Of a stretch of DNA of 37,932 bases, positions 14,662-23,087 are shown in pieces (position 1 is the first letter of the stretch; each line of letters begins with the position of its first letter). The translations under genes and the position numbers were made by a program. Origin of the DNA: Pelagibacteraceae bacterium AG-325-E08. GTDB lineage: Bacteria; Pseudomonadota; Alphaproteobacteria; Pelagibacterales; Pelagibacteraceae. The stretch is taken from NCBI GenBank assembly GCA_003282985.1, contig QBYE01000012.1, positions 1 through 37,932 of the forward strand, read 5' to 3'. The notes beneath the pieces were generated by a model. The model made no database searches. It was given only the letters and a program-made list of their open reading frames with translations, and was not told where the DNA came from.

Positions 14662-16229
14662 TGTTAAAAAAAATAATTACTTTATTTCAACTTGGAAGAA
14701 AAGTAGCTAGGTCTGATATATTAACTATAATTTCAAAATTTCAAGAACCTCCATTAGCTGTAAGGCTTTTGTTTAAAGCTTTATCTTTTTCATTTTTCAC
14801 AAAAAAGGAAATAAATATTAATCAAGATGAAGGTGAACGTTTATCTAGTTCATTGGAGTCAATGGGAACAACTTTTATAAAACTAGGTCAATTTCTAGCA
14901 ACAAGACCAGACATTATTGGAGAAGAGCTCTCAAAAAAATTAGAAAACCTTCAGGATAAGTTGCCACCATTCTCATTAATTCAAGCTAAAGAGATAATAA
15001 AAAATGACTTAGGTAGTGATACATATAATTCTATAATTGATTTGAGCGAACCAGTGGCGGCAGCTTCTATAGCTCAGGTGCATAAAGCTAAAATTAACGA
15101 TGATGGCACAATAAAGGATGTAGCAATTAAGATTTTAAGACCAAACATTAAAAAAATGTTTAATGAAGAAATAGATGCTATGATGTTGTTTGCTTTTATA
15201 GTTGAGTCACTGATTAAAAAAACTAAAAGACTTAAATTAGTTGAAGTTGTTTTCTTATTAAAGGAAATAACAAACCTTGAAATGGATCTTAGATTTGAAG
15301 CTGCTGCTGCTAATGAATATTCAGAAAATACTAAGAACGATGTTGGGTTTAGGGTGCCTAAAATTTATTGGAATTTTACAAGTGAAAATGTAATGACGCT
15401 TGATTGGGTAGAAGGCATTTCTATAAGAGAAACTGAAGAACTCAAAAAAAGAGATTTAAATACAGAAAAGATTGCCGAGGATATTATACAAAATTTTTTA
15501 AGACACGCTGTGAGAGATGGTTTTTTTCATGCTGATATGCATCAAGGAAATATATTTATAGATAATAACGGTCATATTGTTCCTATAGATTTTGGAATTA
15601 TGGGTAGATTAGATAAAATGAGTAAAAGATTTTTGGCTGAAATATTATTTGGATTTATTCAAAGAGATTATCGTAAAGTTGCTGAAGTACATTTAGTTGC
15701 AGGACTTGTTCCAAAAGGGGTTCCAATTGATGATTTAGCCCAAGCATTAAGATCAATCGGTGAACCAATTTTTGGTCAAGCAGTAAAAGATATTTCTGGT
15801 GGAAAATTATTAAAACAACTATTTGATGTTACTGAAAAATTTAATATGCAAACTCAACCTCAACTTTTGATGTTACAAAAAACAATGGTTGTAGTCGAAG
15901 GTGTAGCAAGAAAACTTAACCCTAACACTAATATTTGGACAACTTCAAAACCTGTGCTTGAAAGTTGGCTTAAAGAAACAAAAGATCCAATGACAACTAT
16001 AAATGAAACACTTCAAAATACATCAGAAGTAATTAAAAGATTACCAGAGTTTCCTGAAATAATGGATAAAGCAAATCAAGCTCTTACTTTTTTAGCAAGC
16101 GGACAAATACCTCAAAACTCAAATTCTTACACAGCTTTAAATACTAAAAAATCTGAAATGATTGCTTTTAGAAATCAATCTATTATTGGATTATTAGCCC
16201 TTGTAATTTTAGGTCTATTGGTATTTTAA
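14661..16229 (+). CDS. ubiB: Ubiquinone biosynthesis kinase-like protein UbiB
   Basis: A membrane-anchored atypical kinase/ATPase (ABC1/ADCK/UbiB family) needed for ubiquinone synthesis. Seen are the KxGQ motif in IKLGQFLATRPD near residue 76, the alanine-rich loop AAASIAQVHKA near 136, the catalytic loop FHADMHQGNIFID and metal-binding PIDFGIMGRLD. A C-terminal hydrophobic helix (IIGLLALVILGLLVF) anchors it. I choose the ATG at 14661, which overlaps the ubiE stop, over one four codons earlier at 14649 inside ubiE. Confidence 0.92.
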   Translation: MLKKIITLFQLGRKVARSDILTIISKFQEPPLAVRLLFKALSFSFFTKKEININQDEGERLSSSLESMGTTFIKLGQFLATRPDIIGEELSKKLENLQDKLPPFSLIQAKEIIKNDLGSDTYNSIIDLSEPVAAASIAQVHKAKINDDGTIKDVAIKILRPNIKKMFNEEIDAMMLFAFIVESLIKKTKRLKLVEVVFLLKEITNLEMDLRFEAAAANEYSENTKNDVGFRVPKIYWNFTSENVMTLDWVEGISIRETEELKKRDLNTEKIAEDIIQNFLRHAVRDGFFHADMHQGNIFIDNNGHIVPIDFGIMGRLDKMSKRFLAEILFGFIQRDYRKVAEVHLVAGLVPKGVPIDDLAQALRSIGEPIFGQAVKDISGGKLLKQLFDVTEKFNMQTQPQLLMLQKTMVVVEGVARKLNPNTNIWTTSKPVLESWLKETKDPMTTINETLQNTSEVIKRLPEFPEIMDKANQALTFLASGQIPQNSNSYTALNTKKSEMIAFRNQSIIGLLALVILGLLVF

Positions 16230-16237
16230 TTCAGCCG

Positions 16238-17443
16238 ATGAAAGATTTAACAACAAAAAAAATTCTATTTGTAATTTGTGGTGGCGTTTCTGCTTATAAA
16301 AGCCTTGAAACGATTAGATTGTTTAAAAAAAATAATGCTGAAATAAAAACTATCTTAACTAAAAGTGCAAAAGAGTTCATAACACCTTTATCAATAGCAT
16401 CTTTATCACAAGGTAAGGTTTACGATGATCTTTTTAATGTGGAAAATGAAACAGAAATGGACCATATTGCTTTATCAAGATGGGCTGATGTAATAGTTGT
16501 TGCTCCAGCAACTGCAAATACACTTTCAAAACTAAGTCAAGGTTCTTCTGAAGATTTAGCTTCAACTGTAATTTTAGCATCTAACAAACAAGTATTTTTA
16601 GCTCCAGCAATGAATGTAAGAATGTGGGAACATCCTTCAACAAAAAACAATTTTAAAATCCTAAAAAGTTTTGGATATAAATTTATAGGTCCTGTAACAG
16701 GTGATATGGCATGTGGAGAATATGGAGAAGGGAAAATGTCTGATCCATATGATATATTTAATGAAATTTGTAGTTTTTTATTTTCTCAACTTAAAAATAA
16801 AAAAATTAAAGCTTTGGTTACAGCTGGTCCAACTAATGAATATATTGATCCAGTTAGATTTATAACAAATAAATCAAGTGGAAAACAAGGTTATGAAATA
16901 GCAAAGTCTTTATCTAGAAGAGGATTTAATACTACTTTGATATCAGGGCCTACTAACTTAACAATTGATGAGGATATTAAATTAATTAAAGTCGAGACTG
17001 CAGAGGAAATGTTTAAAGCTACTCAAAAAAATTTACCGACAGATATAGCAGTATTTTCTGCTGCAGTAGCTGATTATAAGATAAATAAAAAGAGTCAAAA
17101 CAAAATAAAAAAGCAAGAAAATTTAAATATAAATTTAGAACAGAATATAGATATATTAAATTATGTTTCTAATCATAATTCTATGAGACCTAAGTTAGTT
17201 ATAGGTTTTGCAGCAGAGACTAGTAATTTAGATAAAAATGCAATAACTAAATTAAAAAATAAAAATTGTGACTGGATTGTAGCAAATGATGTGTCTAAGA
17301 AAAATATTGGTTTTGAGTCTGATTATAATGAAGTAACTATACATTATAAAAATACCCCAAATAAAAAAGAAAAACTTTCATTAAAAAAAAAATCAGAAAT
17401 ATCAGAAGAAATTGTGGATAGAATTGTTAATCAAATTAACTAA
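16238..17443 (+). CDS. coaBC: Bifunctional phosphopantothenoylcysteine decarboxylase / synthetase
   Basis: Two steps of coenzyme A synthesis in one 401-residue protein. The N-terminal CoaC flavoprotein half (about 1-185) shows GGVSAYKSLETIR, the catalytic His in MDHIALSRWAD, APAMNVRMWEHP and the catalytic Cys in MACGEYGEGKM. The C-terminal CoaB half shows VTAGPTNEYIDPVRFITN, FSAAVADYK and VANDVSKKNIGF. It shares one base with dut (TAATG), placing it in the ubiE-to-SH3 operon. Confidence 0.94.
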   Translation: MKDLTTKKILFVICGGVSAYKSLETIRLFKKNNAEIKTILTKSAKEFITPLSIASLSQGKVYDDLFNVENETEMDHIALSRWADVIVVAPATANTLSKLSQGSSEDLASTVILASNKQVFLAPAMNVRMWEHPSTKNNFKILKSFGYKFIGPVTGDMACGEYGEGKMSDPYDIFNEICSFLFSQLKNKKIKALVTAGPTNEYIDPVRFITNKSSGKQGYEIAKSLSRRGFNTTLISGPTNLTIDEDIKLIKVETAEEMFKATQKNLPTDIAVFSAAVADYKINKKSQNKIKKQENLNINLEQNIDILNYVSNHNSMRPKLVIGFAAETSNLDKNAITKLKNKNCDWIVANDVSKKNIGFESDYNEVTIHYKNTPNKKEKLSLKKKSEISEEIVDRIVNQIN

Positions 17444-17880
17444 TGGTTAAAGTATTAATAAAGAAGTTAGATCCTACAGTTCAATTACCAGAATATAAAA
17501 CTAATGGAGCATCTGGTATGGACCTTACCGCGTTCACTGAAAAACCTATAAACGTTAAGCCAAAAACATCTTCATTAGTTCCTACTGGATTATCAGTTGC
17601 ATTTCATGAAAATTATGAAATTCAAATTAGACCTAGATCAGGTTTAGCAGCAAAAAGTAATATAACTGTTTTAAACACACCAGGAACTATAGACAGTGAT
17701 TATCGAGGAGAAATTAAAGTTATCATCTATAATCATGGGGATACTGATTTTGTTATAAGTAATGGTGATCGTATAGCTCAGATGGTATTATCTCCAGTTA
17801 TTAGAATGGAATTAGAAGAAGTCAAAGATCTACCTAAAACAATAAGAGGAGAGGGTGGATTTGGTTCAACAGGTAAATGA
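17443..17880 (+). CDS. dut: Deoxyuridine triphosphatase (dUTPase)
   Basis: Hydrolyses dUTP to dUMP, keeping uracil out of DNA. The 145-residue trimeric enzyme shows the five motifs in order: GASGMDLTA, RPRSGLAAKSNI, NTPGTIDSDYRGEI, GDRIAQMV and the C-terminal GEGGFGSTG arm. It overlaps both neighbours by 1 and 4 bases. The coaBC-dut pair is a common proteobacterial order. Confidence 0.96.
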   Translation: MVKVLIKKLDPTVQLPEYKTNGASGMDLTAFTEKPINVKPKTSSLVPTGLSVAFHENYEIQIRPRSGLAAKSNITVLNTPGTIDSDYRGEIKVIIYNHGDTDFVISNGDRIAQMVLSPVIRMELEEVKDLPKTIRGEGGFGSTGK

Positions 17881-18623
17881 ATTCAAAATTAGATAAAAAT
17901 CAAGTTGAAAGATTTTCAAGACAAATAGTCTTAAAAGACATTGGTGCCTCTGGTCAAAAAAAAATAATCCAATCAAAAGTCTTAATCATTGGTATGGGTG
18001 GCTTAGGATGCCCTGTTGCAGAATTTTTAGCAAGAGCTGGAGTTGGGACCCTTGGAATTATTGATTATGACAATGTTGATTTATCAAATATTCATCGTCA
18101 AAGTCTTTATAACGTAAGTGATATAAAAAAATCCAAAGTTTTAGTTGCAAAAAAAAAATTAAAAAAAATTAATTCAAAAACAAATATTATTTGTCATAAA
18201 ATAAGAATTGATAAAAATAACCTTAAAAAAATTATAAAAGAATATAATTATGTTGTGGATGGCTCAGATAATTTTGAAACTAAATTTTTAATAAATGATA
18301 CTTGTAAGAAATTTAAGAAATTTTTAGTAACCGGAGCTATAAGTAAATTTAATGGACATATTTTTACTTTTGATTTTAAAGATATCAAAACTCCTTGCAT
18401 AAGAAGTTTTTTTCAAGAAAAAAAAATATCAGATGATATATTGAATTGTGAATATGAAGGAGTTTTGGGAACCGTGGCAGGCATCATTGGTACTATTCAA
18501 GCTAACGAAATTTTAAAAAAAGTCTTGAATATTGGTGAAAATTTAAATGGCTATATCTTAATTTTAGATTTACTAAATTTAAATTTTAGAAAAGTCAAAT
18601 TAAACAAATTAAAGAATGTTTAA
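17877..18623 (+). CDS. MoeB/ThiF/HesA-family E1-like adenylyltransferase
   Basis: Members adenylate the C-terminal glycine of small sulphur carriers (MoaD, ThiS) for cofactor synthesis. The 248-residue protein has RFSRQIVLKDIGASGQKK, the nucleotide loop IIGMGGLGCPVAEFLARAG near residue 37, VDLSNIHRQSLY near 65 and DGSDNFETKFLIND near 125. The expected catalytic-cysteine region is NCEYEGVLGTVAG. The two zinc CxxC pairs of MoeB are not seen: the first site reads PCIRSFF, with Ser in place of the second Cys, and the C-terminus stops before the second pair. It overlaps dut by 4 bases and the SH3 gene by 8. MoeB and ThiF cannot be told apart here. Confidence 0.82.
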   Translation: MNSKLDKNQVERFSRQIVLKDIGASGQKKIIQSKVLIIGMGGLGCPVAEFLARAGVGTLGIIDYDNVDLSNIHRQSLYNVSDIKKSKVLVAKKKLKKINSKTNIICHKIRIDKNNLKKIIKEYNYVVDGSDNFETKFLINDTCKKFKKFLVTGAISKFNGHIFTFDFKDIKTPCIRSFFQEKKISDDILNCEYEGVLGTVAGIIGTIQANEILKKVLNIGENLNGYILILDLLNLNFRKVKLNKLKNV

Positions 18624-19074
18624 AAAAATATTTTTTATTAAATTTCTGGTAACTTTTTTTTTATTCTCACCTTTTTCATTTGTTAATTCTGAGGAAATTT
18701 TTTTATCATTAAAAAAAAATAAAGTTAATGTAAGATATGGTCCTAGTCTTGAGTCACCAATTAAATTCATTTATAAAAAAATAAATTTACCAATTAAACA
18801 AATAGATAAAAAAGAAAATTGGAGAAGAATTATCGACTCCAAAAATAATAGTGGTTGGATACATTGGTCACAATTAAAACCAATAAATTCTGTTGTTCTA
18901 CTAAAGGATAAAATTTTATTTAAAAAACCATCTAATTTCTCTCAACCATTAGCAAACATAAAACAGGGTAGAGTTTTAGTTGTTAAAAAATGTGATGGTA
19001 ACTGGTGTAAAGTTCAGACAGAAAATTTAAAAGGTTGGGTTGATAATAAAAACCTTTGGGGTAAGGTTAATTAG
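18616..19074 (+). CDS. Exported bacterial SH3-domain protein
   Basis: A 152-residue protein with an N-terminal signal segment (hydrophobic to about residue 24, cleavage near VNSEE). Two bacterial SH3-like repeats follow: the first at VNVRYGPSLESP to SGWIHWSQL, the second around ANIKQGRVLVVKKCDGNWCKVQ to KGWVDNKNLWG. Such COG3807-type proteins are periplasmic; binding to peptidoglycan is suspected but the ligand is unknown. It ends the ubiE operon and is convergent with the small Cys-rich gene 22 bases away. Confidence 0.8.
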   Translation: MFKKIFFIKFLVTFFLFSPFSFVNSEEIFLSLKKNKVNVRYGPSLESPIKFIYKKINLPIKQIDKKENWRRIIDSKNNSGWIHWSQLKPINSVVLLKDKILFKKPSNFSQPLANIKQGRVLVVKKCDGNWCKVQTENLKGWVDNKNLWGKVN

Positions 19075-19096
19075 TATTTTTCAAAATACTTATTTA

Positions 19097-19276
19097 TTAT
19101 TTTTGCTGCGAACAAACATCTTTGATTACAGGAGTATTTGCACAATCACCACATTTAGTTTTTTGTACAATACAACCATCATCAAGAACCTCAACATCAA
19201 CAACTTTATTACATTTAGAACAAGTTGACGAAATTGTAAGACCGCATTTTTTACAATTAAAATTTTCAATTAGCAT
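19097..19276 (-). CDS. Small cysteine-rich zinc-ribbon-like protein (59 aa)
   Basis: A short minus-strand gene in an otherwise unexplained 330-base gap. The 59-residue product has eight cysteines: a CKKC pair at residues 8-11, CSKC at 19-22, C35, CGDC at 42-45 and C55. Two CxxC pairs 7 residues apart suggest a zinc ribbon or rubredoxin-like knuckle, and the later cysteines could hold a second metal. I do not recognise a named family. Coding evidence is the ordered CxxC spacing and the clean 60-codon frame; no ribosome site is visible. Upstream (19322-19366) are two operator-like repeats resembling Fur/RirA sites, so iron- or metal-controlled expression is a reasonable inference. Confidence 0.68.
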   Translation of the reverse strand: MLIENFNCKKCGLTISSTCSKCNKVVDVEVLDDGCIVQKTKCGDCANTPVIKDVCSQQK

Positions 19277-19321
19277 TTTTATAGATTAAATATGATAAAA
19301 AGTTCATTCAAGAAAAATATG

Positions 19322-19336
19322 TGAGAATAATTATCA
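19322..19336. promoter_or_regulatory. Fur/RirA-like operator, copy 1
   Basis: TGAGAATAATTATCA differs at one position from the Fur 7-1-7 pattern TGATAATNATTATCA, and it also fits the RirA pattern TGA-N9-TCA exactly. It lies 46 bases before the Cys-rich gene ATG, where a repressor could block transcription. Which regulator binds cannot be told from sequence. Confidence 0.5.
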
Positions 19337-19351
19337 TTAGCGTATTTTTTT

Positions 19352-19366
19352 TGAGAATAATTATTA
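19352..19366. promoter_or_regulatory. Fur/RirA-like operator, copy 2 (inside a larger dyad)
   Basis: TGAGAATAATTATTA repeats copy 1 exactly for 13 bases, 30 bases (about three helical turns) away, so two proteins could bind the same face. This copy is also the left part of a wider dyad, TTTGAGA-N11-TCTCAAA (19350-19374), followed by TTTTATTT on the plus strand. A hairpin role is therefore an alternative reading. Confidence 0.4.
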
Positions 19367-19405
19367 ATCTCAAATTTTATTTAACAAAAAAAATTAAAAG
19401 TCTAA

Positions 19406-19642
19406 TTACTTTGATTTACTTGCCCACCACTTATCTAAGATAAAGTACCAGACTGAATTAGCGATTGGTTCAACAATTGCATCTGTCAACGCTATAGAAA
19501 AAGACACATCTGCAACCAACATCAAAACGGTAATTGCGATAGCAAAATGTCCAATTGTATAAATAACTGTTCTTAGGATTGAACCTTTGTTATTGCTGTA
19601 GATATTTGCAGCTGCTTTAAATATGCCGCTAGTTACTTCCAT
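19406..19642 (-). CDS. DUF2061 small membrane protein
   Basis: A 78-residue protein with the DUF2061 layout: a short amphipathic start, SILRTVIYTIGHFAIAI, a hydrophobic helix through about residue 45, and a second segment ALTDAIVEPIANSVWYFILD ending in a tryptophan-rich tail. The family is predicted to sit in the inner membrane and has no known function. Its start abuts the stop of the hydroxylase-like gene, so it is the last gene of the katG operon. No strong terminator is seen after it. Confidence 0.7.
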   Translation of the reverse strand: MEVTSGIFKAAANIYSNNKGSILRTVIYTIGHFAIAITVLMLVADVSFSIALTDAIVEPIANSVWYFILDKWWASKSK

Positions 19643-20239
19643 TTATTTTTTGAAAGGACTTTCAAGAACACATGCTACTAAGTGTATTCTTGCCTGTTCA
19701 CCACCATTAAAAAAATTATGATATTTAGTATTATTTGTTATCCAAACTTTTCCATCAGCTGGAAGATGTTTTGCAACATTCTCTATCACCATCGAACAAC
19801 CTTTATTAGTTATAATTGGTACATGAAGCCTACATTCAGGATCTTTGTGCCAACTTAAAGTTGATCTTGGTTCTTTTAACAAGAGTCTTACTCTTCCTAA
19901 TTTATACTTTTTACTTAATATTTCGAATACTTCTTTAAAATAAGTTTTTTCAAACTCTGGAACTAATTGTGTATATTTAGACTCATCTATATCTACATCC
20001 CTTGAAACTTCTTTTCCAGTATCATCAGCAATTGTCCAGTATTTCCCCCTTATATTATTACCTTTAATAGAGTTTTCATCATCTGGAATTTGATTTATTG
20101 GTATTGCACCAAAATGCGTAACTCCTGGTGAGTTGAACTTTTTATTTTTAAGTATTTTATTTAAATCTGACTTTAATCTTGAAATATCAAAATTTAAATT
20201 AGGAACTTCATAAAAATCTTCAAAGGTAGCTTTTTCCAT
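19643..20239 (-). CDS. Aspartyl/asparaginyl beta-hydroxylase-like 2-oxoglutarate oxygenase
   Basis: A 198-residue protein whose C-terminal half matches the Asp/Asn hydroxylase fold. The H-x-D iron motif is in SWHKDPECRLHVPI near residue 130. VWITNNTKYHNFFNGG follows, and the distal His and the 2-oxoglutarate-binding Arg lie in ARIHLVACV. Such enzymes hydroxylate protein or small-molecule substrates using Fe(II); the target is unknown. It follows katG by 21 bases and directly abuts the DUF2061 gene. An iron enzyme inside an Irr-controlled operon would fit iron-dependent regulation. I am fairly sure of the fold, not of the substrate. Confidence 0.72.
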   Translation of the reverse strand: MEKATFEDFYEVPNLNFDISRLKSDLNKILKNKKFNSPGVTHFGAIPINQIPDDENSIKGNNIRGKYWTIADDTGKEVSRDVDIDESKYTQLVPEFEKTYFKEVFEILSKKYKLGRVRLLLKEPRSTLSWHKDPECRLHVPIITNKGCSMVIENVAKHLPADGKVWITNNTKYHNFFNGGEQARIHLVACVLESPFKK

Positions 20240-20260
20240 ATTTTTTTCTAATAATATATT

Positions 20261-22498
20261 TTAATTAAGTCTTAAATCAAATCTATCAGCATTCATTACT
20301 TTTACCCATGCCGTGATAAAATCATTTACAAATTTATCTTGTGAGTCCTCAAATGCATAAACCTCAGCTAAAGCTCTTAATTGTGAATTCGATCCAAAAA
20401 TAAGATCAACTCTTGTACCTTTCCATTTTATTTTTTTCGTTTTTCTATCTGTTCCAGCAAATGTTTGCTCAGATTTATCAGTTTCTTTCCAGGTTGTATT
20501 CATGTCTAATAAATTTGTGAAATAATCATTCGTTAATACACCAGGTTTTTTTGTGAAAACCCCATGTATTGAACTATCAAAATTAGTATTTAAAACTCGC
20601 ATTCCACCCATTAATACCGTCATTTCTGGAGCAGTAAGGCCCATTAGTTGTGCTTTATCAATTAGCTTTTCTTCAGCTGATACAATTGATTTACCACCAT
20701 TTAGATAATTTCTAAAACCATCTGCTTGTGGTTCTAATAAACCAAATGAATTCACATCTGTTTGATCTTGTCTCGCATCTCCTCTACCCGGAGAAAATGG
20801 AACTTTTACTTTATGCCCAGCTTTTTTAGCAGCCATTTCAACTCCGACTCCTCCAGCTAAGACAATTAAATCGGCCATTGAAACTGTTTTCTTTTTATTA
20901 TCAAATTGTTTTTTAATTTTTTTTAACGCTGAGATAACTTTTGAGAGATTAGAAGGATTATTAACTTTCCAATTTTTTTGTGGCTCTAACATTATTCTTG
21001 CTCCATTAGCGCCACCTCTTTTGTCAGAACCTCTAAAAGTTGAAGCTGAAGCCCAAGCAGTAGAAACTAAATCAGAAACTGATAATTTGGATTTTGATAT
21101 TTTTGATTTTAAATCATTAATATCTTTTGATTTTAATTTATATTTTGGTTTATCAATTGGATCTTGCCAAATTAATTGTTCTTTAGGAACATCACTACCA
21201 AGATAACAAACTCTTGGCCCCATATCCCTGTGGGTTAGTTTAAACCACGCCCTTGCAAATGCATCATGAAATTCTTTTGGATTTTTATGAAAATGTTTTG
21301 TAATAGGCCCATAACTTGGATCAACTTTCATAGAAATATCTGTTGTTTGCATCATTGGAGGATGAAGAACATTTTTATCATGTGCGTCTGGAACCATTTT
21401 TATCTTTTGTCCATTTTTCTTTGGTGTCCATTGATGAGCGCCAGCAGGACTTTTTGTAAGCTCCCATTCGTGATCATAAAGACAGTCTAGATAACCCATG
21501 TCCCATTGAATTGGGTTTTGTGTCCAAGCACCTTCTATACCGCTACTGATTGTATCAACACCTTTTCCTGATTTGTATCCACTATTCCATCCAGTTGACT
21601 GATCTTGAATTCTAGAAGCTTCAGGATCTGGACCCTTGTGTGACTCAGGTGCTGCTCCATGTGATTTTCCAAATGTATGTCCACCAGCCACTAGTGCTGC
21701 TGTTTCATAATCATTCATTGCCATTCTACCGAATGTTTCTCTAATATCATGTGCTGCAAGTTTTGGATCTGGATTAGCATCAGGACCTTGTGGATTAACA
21801 TATATCAAACCCATATGTGAAGCACCAAGTGGTTGTTCTAAATCTCTTTTTTCAGTATATCTCTCTACACCTAGCATTTCTTTTTCTGATCCCCAGTAAA
21901 TATCATCTTCTGGTTCCCAAATATCAGTTCTTCCAGCACCAAAACCAAATGTTTTAAATCCCATTGAGTCTAACGCTACATTACCTACTAGGATAAATAA
22001 ATCTGCCCAAGAAATCTTATTTCCATATTTTTTTTTTATTGGCCAAAGAAGTAATCTTGCCTTATCTAAATTGACGTTATCTGGCCAAGAATTAAGTGGT
22101 GCAAATCGTTGATTTCCTGTTCCTGCTCCACCTCTACCATCACCAGTTCTGTATGTACCTGCTGCGTGCCAAGCTAATCTGATAAATAAGGGTCCATAAT
22201 GACCATAATCAGCTGGCCACCACTCTTGTGAGTCTGTCATTAATTTTTTTAAATCTTTTTTAAGAGCCTTATAATTAAGTTTTTTAAATTCTTTAGAGTA
22301 ATTAAATTTCTTATTCATCGGATTTGATAAATTAGAATGTTGACTAAGTATTTTAAGATTTAGACTATTTGGCCAAAAATCTCTTACAGATTGACCTCTT
22401 CCTGCGGAAAATTTTGCAGGTGTTCCAATTCCTGTAAAAGGACATTTGCTTAATTGATCAGCTTTAAAAGATTTATTTTTAAAATTTTCAGTGCTCAT
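20261..22498 (-). CDS. katG: Catalase-peroxidase KatG
   Basis: Haem enzyme that destroys hydrogen peroxide, 745 residues with the usual duplicated peroxidase domains. The distal site is [20 protein letters not shown] (Arg, Trp, His); the Tyr of the Met-Tyr-Trp adduct is in [10 protein letters not shown] and the Met in [10 protein letters not shown]. The proximal haem His is in [13 protein letters not shown]. The inactive second domain begins near residue 430 and contains [13 protein letters not shown]. It is first in an operon with the hydroxylase-like and DUF2061 genes. An Irr-type box sits between its -35 and -10. Catalase is reported to be absent from many SAR11 genomes, so its presence is notable. 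Confidence 0.96.
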   Translation of the reverse strand: MSTENFKNKSFKADQLSKCPFTGIGTPAKFSAGRGQSVRDFWPNSLNLKILSQHSNLSNPMNKKFNYSKEFKKLNYKALKKDLKKLMTDSQEWWPADYGHYGPLFIRLAWHAAGTYRTGDGRGGAGTGNQRFAPLNSWPDNVNLDKARLLLWPIKKKYGNKISWADLFILVGNVALDSMGFKTFGFGAGRTDIWEPEDDIYWGSEKEMLGVERYTEKRDLEQPLGASHMGLIYVNPQGPDANPDPKLAAHDIRETFGRMAMNDYETAALVAGGHTFGKSHGAAPESHKGPDPEASRIQDQSTGWNSGYKSGKGVDTISSGIEGAWTQNPIQWDMGYLDCLYDHEWELTKSPAGAHQWTPKKNGQKIKMVPDAHDKNVLHPPMMQTTDISMKVDPSYGPITKHFHKNPKEFHDAFARAWFKLTHRDMGPRVCYLGSDVPKEQLIWQDPIDKPKYKLKSKDINDLKSKISKSKLSVSDLVSTAWASASTFRGSDKRGGANGARIMLEPQKNWKVNNPSNLSKVISALKKIKKQFDNKKKTVSMADLIVLAGGVGVEMAAKKAGHKVKVPFSPGRGDARQDQTDVNSFGLLEPQADGFRNYLNGGKSIVSAEEKLIDKAQLMGLTAPEMTVLMGGMRVLNTNFDSSIHGVFTKKPGVLTNDYFTNLLDMNTTWKETDKSEQTFAGTDRKTKKIKWKGTRVDLIFGSNSQLRALAEVYAFEDSQDKFVNDFITAWVKVMNADRFDLRLN

Positions 22499-22532
22499 TT
22501 AATTCCCCATAAGTAAATTTAAGATATTTTGT

Positions 22533-22561
22533 AGTTTATAATGATTCTAAAAAAGTGTCAA
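22533..22561 (-). promoter_or_regulatory. katG promoter with an Irr-type box in the spacer
   Basis: On the minus strand the -35 is TTGACA (22556-22561). The -10 is TAAACT at 17-base spacing (22533-22538) or TATAAA at 15 (22535-22540). Between and over them lies TTTAGAATCATTATAAA (22535-22551), one base off the Irr iron-control element TTTAGAA-N3-TTCTAAA. The same sequence also fits a PerR box (TTATAATNATTATAA) with one mismatch. A protein bound here would block RNA polymerase. Confidence 0.62.
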
Positions 22562-22594
22562 TTGGTTTAAAATGACGCTAAATTGATTACTAGA

Positions 22595-22993
22595 TCAGTC
22601 TTCTAGCTTTACTAGAACTTCAACTGACTTTATTTTTTTTCCATTAATTTTTTTTAAAATATTTATTGGTCCTACATCTGAATTCTCTAGATCAATCAAC
22701 TTTTCTTCTTTTAAATCATAAAAATGATGATGATCCGTAACGTTTGTATCAAAATATGTTTCACTAGAATTAATAGGAATTTGTTTAAGATATCCTTTTT
22801 TTTCAAAAGCGTGGACTGTATTATAAACAGTGGCTAATGATATTTTATTATTTGCTTGTTTTTTGATTTTTTGCTCCAACTCATTTATTGTAAAATGAAA
22901 TGTTTTATCAGTGTTAAATAAAACCTCACAAATTTGAAGCCTTTGCTTAGTTGGTCTTAATCCAGAATTTCTCAGTTTTTCAATGTATTTCAC
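22595..22993 (-). CDS. irr: Iron/haem response regulator Irr (Fur superfamily)
   Basis: A 132-residue winged-helix regulator. GLRPTKQRLQICEVLF and ISLATVYNTVHAFEKKGYL form the DNA-binding part; ETYFDTNVTDHHHFYD carries the HHH haem/metal motif typical of Irr and not of Fur, Zur or PerR. Irr represses or activates iron genes according to haem status in alphaproteobacteria. The start is GTG, with an in-frame TAA two codons upstream, so it cannot extend further. Its place, divergent from fabA-fabB-fabI, is a known alphaproteobacterial order and supports the naming. Confidence 0.88.
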   Translation of the reverse strand: MKYIEKLRNSGLRPTKQRLQICEVLFNTDKTFHFTINELEQKIKKQANNKISLATVYNTVHAFEKKGYLKQIPINSSETYFDTNVTDHHHFYDLKEEKLIDLENSDVGPINILKKINGKKIKSVEVLVKLED

Positions 22994-23011
22994 TATTTAA
23001 ACATATTGTTA

Positions 23012-23028
23012 GTTAAAATTATTCTAAA
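23012..23028. promoter_or_regulatory. Irr-type box in the irr-fabA gap
   Basis: TTTAGAATAATTTTAAC (minus strand) keeps the left half of the Irr element TTTAGAA-N3-TTCTAAA intact and matches five of seven bases on the right. It lies at the predicted irr start site, just downstream of a minus-strand TATAAT (23034-23039). Autoregulation of irr is therefore likely. A plus-strand TATAAT at 23049-23054 probably serves fabA. Confidence 0.5.
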
Positions 23029-23087
23029 CTAGTATTATAATTATATTATATAATAACAAAATCAAGTAAATAAGGGTACTCAATTTT

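Noticed and set aside
19040-19228. Plus-strand frame after the SH3 gene
   Set aside because: It overlaps the Cys-rich minus-strand gene, has no recognisable features and starts inside the SH3 gene.
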